Shown: one piece after another, positions 36,621 through 43,213 of the stretch
Layout: each line of letters begins with the position of its first letter
How positions within the stretch are numbered: the stretch's first letter is position 1
Virus record (IMG/VR): IMGVR_UViG_3300020187_000021
Coordinates: 1 to 64,000 of that record
Source of the DNA: a virus
Strand: one strand, 5' to 3'
DNA length: 64,000 nucleotides
The notes under the pieces: model-generated
What the model was told of the DNA's origin: nothing
What the model saw: only the letters and a program-made list of their open reading frames with translations
Database searches by the model: none
Translations under genes and position numbers: made by a program

Positions 36621-37538
36621 TTATTTTAAGTTCATTGGTATTACTATCGGGTGTTGTCCTTTATTTAAGACTGCGCCACAAGATATAATAGGCTTTTTAA
36701 AGTTTTTCCCATAAGCCATAGCGTAAGATTTTCTATCTATTCCACATCCTACTTGCATTCCAAATATTCTAGTATCTGGTCCTACAGAAAATTCTACATA
36801 AGCTTGAGAATGTAAATGTCCTTGTATCTGCGACTGATGTTCTACTTTCATTCTATTTCTTGCTGTACCGCCTTCTCCATGATTGTAATTGTTACCATGA
36901 AGATTAACTTCTTCTACAAAAGTCCAAGTAGGTGTTTCCAATACTTCATCTAAGTCTCTCACCCATTTTCTAGATACTCCTGCTGTGGTAGCTTTTCTAT
37001 ATACTAGTCTATCGTGATTACCTATGAGAACTGTAGAATTGGGAAATACATTATGCCAATCTGCTATTTTATCTATAGCTCTGTCTAGTTCTTGACCTGC
37101 AGCAAATCCATCAGGATCTGATTCATGATAACTAGAGAAATGATTATCTATTACATCTCCTATGAATATAACTGTTCCACAGTTTAATTCTTCTTGTACA
37201 TGTCTACAATGTTGTAAATAACCTTCTAAACAAAATGGTTCATGCAAGTCTCCTATTACTAACACGTTATCTATATCTCCTCCTTGATAAGGCTGAGGCA
37301 ATTGTTTTTGTTTCTTTTTCTTTTTAGGTTGATCTTTCTTTTTAGCGTTAGCATATTCTAAAAATTCTTTAAATAAATCTTCGTTAATTTCTGGAGTCTT
37401 TCTTTTATTTCTTATTATTTGTTTTGCTTCTTTGATTATGTCAGGTCGACAATTAAATTTTTTAGATAAATAACCTGCGCCATTTTCTAAATAACTTTTA
37501 TTGACTTCCATTTTCCTTATTACTTGCTCTAAATTCAT
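36621..37538 (-). CDS. calcineurin-like metallophosphoesterase with N-terminal HTH-like region
   Basis: The 305-residue protein has the complete metallophosphoesterase signature: GDLHEP (96-101), GDVIDNH (127-133), GNHD (173-176), NHGEGG (219-224) and GHLHSQ (240-245). Residues about 10-47 look like a helix-turn-helix (YLSKKFNCRPDIIKEAKQIIR), joined by a very Lys-rich linker (KKKKKQKQ). Similar HTH-phosphoesterases occur in many Bacteroidota phages; the target is unknown and could be DNA ends, RNA or a phosphoprotein. Unlike the + strand phosphatase at 7733-8554, it lies in the late structural operon between ring-type proteins and lysis genes, so it should be made late. All catalytic residues are present. 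Confidence 0.87.
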   Translation of the reverse strand: MNLEQVIRKMEVNKSYLENGAGYLSKKFNCRPDIIKEAKQIIRNKRKTPEINEDLFKEFLEYANAKKKDQPKKKKKQKQLPQPYQGGDIDNVLVIGDLHEPFCLEGYLQHCRHVQEELNCGTVIFIGDVIDNHFSSYHESDPDGFAAGQELDRAIDKIADWHNVFPNSTVLIGNHDRLVYRKATTAGVSRKWVRDLDEVLETPTWTFVEEVNLHGNNYNHGEGGTARNRMKVEHQSQIQGHLHSQAYVEFSVGPDTRIFGMQVGCGIDRKSYAMAYGKNFKKPIISCGAVLNKGQHPIVIPMNLK

Positions 37539-37586
37539 ATTTTAGTTTTAATTAATAATATAACAAAGGTAGTAAAAAATACTTAT

Positions 37587-38231
37587 TTACTTGCCTAGCT
37601 TATAAGAAGCTCCTCCGCCTAATGTAAATCCTTGATTTGCAATATTATAGCCAGGTGAAACATTGAAAGACCATTTGCTGTTCTTTAAATTTAAATCTAA
37701 AGGAATAGTTATCTGGTCTATATTACTGCCTATAAAATCATATCTGAGTCTTGCTCCTATATATAAGTCTGTTTTATCTTCGATATTGTTAATTACAATT
37801 TTAACTGTATCTCTGATAATAGTATCTGAAATAATAGCTCCTAAATCTATTTTTCTAAGTTCTCCTTCCACAATAGCTTTATACCATAAGGTATTATTAC
37901 TGTTTGTTCTAATGGTATCAGAATATACCAAAACAGGAATACGAATAAAGATGCTATCTTTAATTGTGTCATGGATACTTTCAGGTTTTAACCAACGATC
38001 TACATAATTTGTATCATGTAATGTATCAATGATAGTTGGATTATTTACAGAAGTTATTATAGAATCTATGTTTATAATAGTATCTGAAATTATGGTTAGC
38101 GTACTATCTGAAGATATTACAACATTTTCTTTATTGCTATTACAAGTTTGCATTAATAAGAACATTAATAATGCTCCTAATCCAACTGGAAGTAAAGCTT
38201 TAATTACATTTCCTAAATCTAAATTTATCAT
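37587..38231 (-). CDS. membrane-anchored beta-rich envelope protein, spanin-like candidate
   Basis: The 214-residue protein starts with one membrane segment (ALLPVGLGALLMFLLMQTC, about residues 12-30). There follows a long periplasmic-type region made of repeated Ile/Asp/Thr strands (IISDTIINIDSIIT, DTLHDT, SIHDTIKDSIFI). The last 60 residues read like outer-membrane beta strands: LYIGARLRYDF, SFNVSPGYNI and GFTLGGGASYKLGK. It lies directly after the M15 peptidase gene and two genes from the holin-like gene, so an envelope-spanning lysis function (spanin analogue) is reasonable. It is not homologous to lambda Rz by eye. Alternatively it may be an envelope-modifying or exclusion protein. Confidence 0.7.
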   Translation of the reverse strand: MINLDLGNVIKALLPVGLGALLMFLLMQTCNSNKENVVISSDSTLTIISDTIINIDSIITSVNNPTIIDTLHDTNYVDRWLKPESIHDTIKDSIFIRIPVLVYSDTIRTNSNNTLWYKAIVEGELRKIDLGAIISDTIIRDTVKIVINNIEDKTDLYIGARLRYDFIGSNIDQITIPLDLNLKNSKWSFNVSPGYNIANQGFTLGGGASYKLGK

Positions 38232-38235
38232 TTAT

Positions 38236-38703
38236 TTATGGCTTAAAGTGACTGTATATGCTTTTACCTTTTACTTTTTTAACCTTAAGAACTTCTTTTC
38301 TATTTTTGCCTTTTAGCTTCATAGAAAAATGTACCCAATCTGGTTCTTTATCATTTCCGTATTCCCAGATTAATTGATCAAAGTCTATGTTAGCATATAT
38401 GTAATCAAATATTTCTTTGTTGGTAATTATACCATATACGTCAGCATCTACATCTAAAGCTTCTCCTTTAGAATGTTGAGAAGTACTACTTCCTCCAATT
38501 CTATCATTTAATGCTTGAGATCTATATCCTGAAGATACAAATATTGGCATTCCTAATCCTTCTCTTAAAGGTTGAAAACCATTAATAGCAATATTTTTTA
38601 AAGCATCTAAATGCTCTGCAGTTGGGTTATTATCTATGCCGTATTTAGTAGCGGTGTTAGATTTAATTACTTCTTTTAATGATAAGTTTTTACTTAGTTT
38701 CAT
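38236..38703 (-). CDS. M15-family peptidase endolysin (D-Ala-D-Ala carboxypeptidase type)
   Basis: The 155-residue protein matches phage M15A/VanY-type zinc peptidases that cut peptide stems of peptidoglycan. Visible motifs are VSSGYRSQALNDRIGG (57-71), SQHSKGEALDVD with ligands H77 and D84, and PDWVHFS with H125, the three expected zinc ligands; E81 lies inside the SxHxxGxAxD pattern. There is no signal peptide, so release would need the holin-like protein encoded two genes upstream. The C-terminal 25 residues are strongly basic (KGKNRKEVLKVKKVKGK), which could bind anionic wall or membrane. It is the best endolysin candidate in the window. Confidence 0.9.
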   Translation of the reverse strand: MKLSKNLSLKEVIKSNTATKYGIDNNPTAEHLDALKNIAINGFQPLREGLGMPIFVSSGYRSQALNDRIGGSSTSQHSKGEALDVDADVYGIITNKEIFDYIYANIDFDQLIWEYGNDKEPDWVHFSMKLKGKNRKEVLKVKKVKGKSIYSHFKP

Positions 38704-38704
38704 A

Positions 38705-39154
38705 TTACAATATATATTGGACTCCTATAATTTTAGTTACTCTTCCTCGACTATCTACTTTAATAGGACAATATTTATACATTACATGTGCTATTTTATT
38801 TTCATTTTCTCTTTTAACATTTAAATTTCCTTTACTTACTTTATTATTCATTAAAGTATATTTTAAATCAAATGCTAGAGTATTTAAAGCTTTTTTATCT
38901 GCTCTATCAAAAGTTCCATTTTGATAAGATTCAATGTCTTCTTTTGTGTAGCCTATATTTTCATAAAAAGATAAAGAAAGTTTTTGGTCTATACTATAAG
39001 ATGGTCCTGTCCAGCTAACATCTATAACGCTATATCCATCGCAAAGTTTATCAATTAATTCTAATTGTTCTTTTTCTGATATAGGTGCTACTCTTTTTAA
39101 AACATCTTGTTTTATAATGAAGTCTACCTTTTCATGTAAAGATAATTCTTTCAT
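38705..39154 (-). CDS. hypothetical protein in the lysis cassette, 149 aa
   Basis: Not recognised. The protein is soluble, with an N-terminal helical part (LHEKVDFIIKQDVLKRV) and a C-terminal strand-rich part ending RGRVTKIIGVQYIL. No signal peptide, no membrane segment and no catalytic pattern is visible. It sits between the holin-like and M15 peptidase genes with gaps of 4 and 1 bases and must be cotranscribed with them. A regulatory (antiholin-like) or unrelated role cannot be decided. Confidence 0.72.
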   Translation of the reverse strand: MKELSLHEKVDFIIKQDVLKRVAPISEKEQLELIDKLCDGYSVIDVSWTGPSYSIDQKLSLSFYENIGYTKEDIESYQNGTFDRADKKALNTLAFDLKYTLMNNKVSKGNLNVKRENENKIAHVMYKYCPIKVDSRGRVTKIIGVQYIL

Positions 39155-39158
39155 AGGT

Positions 39159-39530
39159 TTATTTATTTAAAGAAGCTGTTAATATGTAATCAGTCAATTT
39201 AGTAACTGCTAACTCTAAAGCTATTAACCTAGTGATCAAAGAAGTATGTTTTTCATCAGAAATATCTTTATTAGAGGCTATATCTTTTAATATGCTTTGA
39301 GTTTCTATTTGAATAGCTATGACTTTTTCTTCTAGCTCTTTAATTGTCAAATTTTGTTTTTCGTCAGTTTCTACTTGTTTGTTGATTATTCTGTCATATA
39401 GTATAGGAACACTTTTCCATATGCCGAGTATTAATCCTCCTACTAACAATAATATTAAAGTTGCAGATAAACCTATAGTAGATACAGCTTCTACAATTTG
39501 TTCAAGAGAAAAAAATAGTAAATTCATCAT
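39159..39530 (-). CDS. holin-like protein with one membrane segment and a coiled coil
   Basis: The 123-residue protein has a short N-terminus, one strong membrane segment (LSATLILLLVGGLILGIW, about residues 21-38), then a cytoplasmic Lys/Glu-rich coiled coil (KQNLTIKELEEKVIAIQIETQSI) and a second amphipathic helix. Such proteins occur beside endolysin genes in Bacteroidota phages and are taken as holins or holin partners. It is in the same operon as the M15 peptidase (38236-38703). Its ATG shares one base with the stop of the 37-codon gene upstream, and there are two adjacent ATG codons. The call rests on topology and neighbourhood. Confidence 0.65.
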   Translation of the reverse strand: MMNLLFFSLEQIVEAVSTIGLSATLILLLVGGLILGIWKSVPILYDRIINKQVETDEKQNLTIKELEEKVIAIQIETQSILKDIASNKDISDEKHTSLITRLIALELAVTKLTDYILTASLNK

Positions 39531-39643
39531 TATTGTTTTAAAATTCTTGCGGTACTTAAGTAATATTTATCATTTTTACTTTCTATATAATTGCTATCAG
39601 TATAAGCATTTTCTGTTGCTTTTAGCTCTTTTAGTCTACTCAT
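39530..39643 (-). CDS. microprotein, 37 aa, coupled on both sides
   Basis: A 37-codon frame begins with MSRLKELKATENAY and ends ARILKQ. Its ATG shares one base with the TAA of the cysteine-peptidase-like gene (39643), and its TAA shares one base with the holin-like ATG (39530). Two exact TAATG junctions make a chance frame unlikely. The product is hydrophilic with no membrane segment. It may mainly carry ribosomes from one gene to the next; no function is known. Confidence 0.68.
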   Translation of the reverse strand: MSRLKELKATENAYTDSNYIESKNDKYYLSTARILKQ

Positions 39644-40143
39644 TATATTATTTTTTTAAGTTGTGATACTTTTGCAAACTCTTGAGGTATACAATTTTCT
39701 TTTAACCCGTGATTAAAAGACAACAAAGATAGATATAATGCTGAGAACTCTGAACAAGTAAAACCTTTAGTGTTAAAATTTAGTTTCACTTTTATAGCTG
39801 TTTCTATAGCAATTCTTAAAAACAATAAAAAATCATAGGGAGTTTTAGTATCTGTAAACTTCTCTAGTTCTTTAACTGCTTTATTGATTTTAACTTTTGA
39901 AGCTTTAGGTCTCAATATGCTAACTGCTTCTGTAGTTTCAAGTCTGCGAACCAAAGGATCTATATCTACTCCTTTCTCATTAGAATCTACTATAAACCAT
40001 TTATCTCCATGTTTGACTATTACGCCTACATGACTAAAGAAAGAATTGGTCCAAGTACAAATAGCTTTGCTTATGAACCTGTTCTTTCTTATTAATATGA
40101 TGTCTCCATGTCGGATGTTATTTTCTATTTCTGATAGTTTCAT
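39643..40143 (-). CDS. permuted NlpC/P60-like (YiiX-type) cysteine peptidase/amidase
   Basis: The 166-residue protein has the circularly permuted NlpC/P60 pattern of the YiiX family: GDIILIR at 13-19, SHVGVIV with candidate catalytic H38, YDFLLFL at 103-109, and FTCSEFSA with candidate nucleophile C130 and E132. Members hydrolyse amide bonds in peptidoglycan or lipid-linked substrates; the exact substrate here is unknown. There is no signal peptide. It lies at the head of the lysis-type cassette, overlapping the previous gene by four bases (ATGA) and the next by one. It could be a second lytic enzyme beside the M15 peptidase, or a virion-associated wall hydrolase. Confidence 0.8.
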   Translation of the reverse strand: MKLSEIENNIRHGDIILIRKNRFISKAICTWTNSFFSHVGVIVKHGDKWFIVDSNEKGVDIDPLVRRLETTEAVSILRPKASKVKINKAVKELEKFTDTKTPYDFLLFLRIAIETAIKVKLNFNTKGFTCSEFSALYLSLLSFNHGLKENCIPQEFAKVSQLKKII

Positions 40144-40685
40144 TCTTCTTCTATAAATAAATTAAGTTTAGCATTAAGTTCGTTTATTCCTAATAGCTCT
40201 ATTCCAGAATTTTCTTCATTGGAAATAATATTTGCTACTTCAGCTTCTGTTAAGTATTTACCAAAAGACTGACAGCTTATAATACAATGAGTTTCATTTT
40301 TATATAAAGGTTGAGTATAATGTTCATCAGCTCTCCAATCTTTCCATTTAACTGAAACTTCATTATCATTTTCATCAAATGTAGTAGCATTAGGTAAACC
40401 TGTAAATACATTTGTTTCTAAAAATGCTATTGGAGCATATATGAACAAAGGATACTCGCTCATAGTTACTTTATCTTCATTATAAAATGTTTTATAATAA
40501 CTTAAAGGGCAGTCATTATTATCTATGTTAGGAAATACTAATTTTCCAGGAATATGTTCTTTAGGTAAACCACCATTAGTCTGAGCCCCTATTAAATTAA
40601 GAATAAGTCCAAAAAGAAGTTGGTCTTTCACAACCTCTGATGTCATTAGAGATGCTATGTTTTGTGTATGTATTATTGCTTTCAT
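40140..40685 (-). CDS. hypothetical protein between fibre and lysis genes, 181 aa
   Basis: Unrecognised soluble protein. It starts MKAIIHTQNIASLMTSEVVK and includes YPLFIYAPIAFLETNVFTG, WKDWRADEHYTQPLY and a C-terminal helical acidic tail ending EEE. It follows the 841-residue lectin-like fibre by 2 bases and overlaps the peptidase-like gene by ATGA. Location suggests a fibre accessory or chaperone, but nothing in the sequence shows this. Confidence 0.7.
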   Translation of the reverse strand: MKAIIHTQNIASLMTSEVVKDQLLFGLILNLIGAQTNGGLPKEHIPGKLVFPNIDNNDCPLSYYKTFYNEDKVTMSEYPLFIYAPIAFLETNVFTGLPNATTFDENDNEVSVKWKDWRADEHYTQPLYKNETHCIISCQSFGKYLTEAEVANIISNEENSGIELLGINELNAKLNLFIEEE

Positions 40686-40687
40686 TG

Positions 40688-43213
40688 TTAAAAGTTTACT
40701 ATTTTTTCAGTAGGAAAAGATTTTAAAGTTAAAGTATTAATACCTTTTAAATCTTCTACAGTTGTAGGTGTTTTCAAGCTATTAAAATCCCACCAATGTA
40801 CAAGATTACCTTCTTTTATTTTATTTGAGTACCTTCCTCTTCCTTTATTAAAAAGATATTTGAACTCGTCTTGGGATAAACCAGTATTCCAAAAAGCAGT
40901 TTCAGATTGAACTCCATTAATTTGTTGAGCTACTCCACTATTCGTTGCCCCAAATCTATCAAAAGAATTTTGAGCGCTATCTGTGGCAGTTAAAGCACCA
41001 GTAGAACTTTCTACTGAATTAACATAAACTTTAGTTTGTAATCCAATAACACTTATTCCAATATGAACTTTAGTGTCTAAGGGAATAGATACTGAAAAAG
41101 ATAAGTCACTTGCTCCAGCTTGATTTACTCTTAATATAGAAGCGTTTGTTAAAAAAACAAATGAAGAACCAAAACTGCTTCCAATTAAACGTACTCCCGA
41201 AATAGAAGAAAAAATAAACCAACCAGAAAATGACCAATCAGAACCATTAATGAAGTTAGTTGCCATTTTAGTATAAGTTCCTGATGTATTTGGATAGACT
41301 AAGCCACCCTTAAAACTAAATTCATCCCAGTAATTTCTAGGAAAATCTGGAGGATTATCATATACTATAATGTCTCTTGAAATATTTTCACCATTTATGA
41401 TATTATTATTTTTACCATATTCACTTCCTATAATGGTAGTGTCGGTAATACCTGCCTGAACTAAAGCAGGAGCATTATTAGGATTAAGTTTTAAATCTAT
41501 TCCTTCTAAAAGTTTTCTACCTCCAGGATTAGGGTGAGAAGCTGTATTACCTAAAGCATCTTCATAAACATTTGAAGTTTTTACTGAAACTTTACCAATA
41601 TTGGCAATATACCAATAATCCATTTCAATTACATCTCCAACCAACATCCCTCCTACTGGCTCTATTCTCCATTGGGTAGTATTTATATAAGTAAATGGGG
41701 GATTAATATCAAACTCCATCCAAACCCCATCTGTATAATTTAATGTTATTGCGTAAGAGCTAGTATTTGCAGCAAGTAATTTAAAACTACCATTCCCTCT
41801 ACCAGTTGTAAATTTAATTTTAAATACCCACCTAGACGGGCCACTTGAAGCAATACTACTATTAGGCTTTAAATATAAATAAGAATTAACATCTGAATTT
41901 TCTAATCTAAGTAGTCCATTTATAACGTCATGCGAAAGAGTTAAAGCACTACCACTAGCGTAATCTACACCTCCTAAATCATTTGTAAAATCAGTAAATA
42001 GTTTACCAGAAGAAGACATATTATTATAGCCTAATAAAGCATTTCTAGCATAACTATCTTGCGTGTTATCTGTCCAATTAGTAGCTAAGTAATTAATAAT
42101 AGTTGCATTTCCTGCTGTACCACCTATTGCATAAGCTGTGCGTCCATCACTTTCTTGTAAAGGTAGTAGAGTACCATCATCTAAAATTAAATTATATATT
42201 GTACCAGGAGTTAGTGTAATTGTATTTCCACTTTTACTAGCAATAGAAGTTCCCTCATAAGAAACTATGTTTATACCTGTTAAATTTGTAAATGATAATG
42301 TTTGTGTACCATCAGAAGTTAAACAAGGTTGATTAACTATTTTAGGCGTATAAGAAGTTTTGCCAGAATATTCAAGAGTATTCCCTAAAGCATCTAGCGT
42401 ACTTGAATTTAAAGCAGCAGGGACTATTATTCCTAGATTATCCGTATAACCATTATCATTAACATAACTACTAGATATAGTTCCATCTTCTACCCAAGTA
42501 TCGGATTGCCTATTCATTATAGTTCCAGTTACATCATTTGTTCCTAATCCATTATCTACAATACTATGTATAGTATCTCCATTCCCTTCATCAAAAACCC
42601 AATGAATTAAATCTATGCCTAATGTTACATTCCTAACTAAGTATTCTGATACTTTAGCAGGAGTGTAGTTACTTTTATAAGCTAATAAAGTATTATTAAA
42701 ACTATGAAAATTATAATTAGCTGTAGTGGTATGAGTACCTATTACTTCTGGAGTTCCACTATTTATCACAACAATAGCTTCTGTATTACTAAACCAAAAT
42801 TCAAAAGTGTTCCATTCATCTAAATTGACTGTGTCACTTATACTTTTTGTAACACCAAGAACTCTACATGCCATTACTCCGTCAGTACCTCTATAGTAAA
42901 CTCTAGCGGGTGCACTGGCAGATGACTCTATATTAAGTATATAGTTGTGAGTCTGAGATGAGTCTGCAAAAAATACAACTTTTTGATAGATTTCGCCTAT
43001 CCAAATAGCATCTGTTGTAGAGCTAGAAAGATTTATTTGAATATCAGTAGCATTACCTACATCTCCCTTTACACACCTTCCAGGTTGTACTACTCTACCA
43101 TTTTGACTAGGTACAGTAATGTCATCTAACAAAGTATCTCCATAAATAGAGCCAACATGTTGAATAACTTTTGCGCCATTAGGTGCTTTATATATAGGTG
43201 CTTTTTCTACCAT
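40688..43213 (-). CDS. tail-fibre/adhesin with two concanavalin/LamG-like domains, 841 aa
   Basis: A beta-rich, Asn/Ser/Thr-rich virion protein. Residues about 45-215 (ATDIQINLSSSTTDAIWIGE ... LVRNVTLGIDLIHWVFDEGNGD) and residues about 640-830 (DWSFSGWFIFSS, FVFLTNASILRV, VHIGISVIGLQTKVYVNS, FDRFGATNSG, NGVQSETAFWNTGLSQDEFKYL) each show the strand order of LamG/concanavalin-like lectin folds, ending with HWWDFNSL. Such domains bind glycans, so this is a candidate receptor-binding protein. The middle contains Asn-rich beta repeats. It is coupled by TAATG to the upstream fibre gene and is last of the fibre series, the usual place for the distal element. Confidence 0.82.
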   Translation of the reverse strand: MVEKAPIYKAPNGAKVIQHVGSIYGDTLLDDITVPSQNGRVVQPGRCVKGDVGNATDIQINLSSSTTDAIWIGEIYQKVVFFADSSQTHNYILNIESSASAPARVYYRGTDGVMACRVLGVTKSISDTVNLDEWNTFEFWFSNTEAIVVINSGTPEVIGTHTTTANYNFHSFNNTLLAYKSNYTPAKVSEYLVRNVTLGIDLIHWVFDEGNGDTIHSIVDNGLGTNDVTGTIMNRQSDTWVEDGTISSSYVNDNGYTDNLGIIVPAALNSSTLDALGNTLEYSGKTSYTPKIVNQPCLTSDGTQTLSFTNLTGINIVSYEGTSIASKSGNTITLTPGTIYNLILDDGTLLPLQESDGRTAYAIGGTAGNATIINYLATNWTDNTQDSYARNALLGYNNMSSSGKLFTDFTNDLGGVDYASGSALTLSHDVINGLLRLENSDVNSYLYLKPNSSIASSGPSRWVFKIKFTTGRGNGSFKLLAANTSSYAITLNYTDGVWMEFDINPPFTYINTTQWRIEPVGGMLVGDVIEMDYWYIANIGKVSVKTSNVYEDALGNTASHPNPGGRKLLEGIDLKLNPNNAPALVQAGITDTTIIGSEYGKNNNIINGENISRDIIVYDNPPDFPRNYWDEFSFKGGLVYPNTSGTYTKMATNFINGSDWSFSGWFIFSSISGVRLIGSSFGSSFVFLTNASILRVNQAGASDLSFSVSIPLDTKVHIGISVIGLQTKVYVNSVESSTGALTATDSAQNSFDRFGATNSGVAQQINGVQSETAFWNTGLSQDEFKYLFNKGRGRYSNKIKEGNLVHWWDFNSLKTPTTVEDLKGINTLTLKSFPTEKIVNF

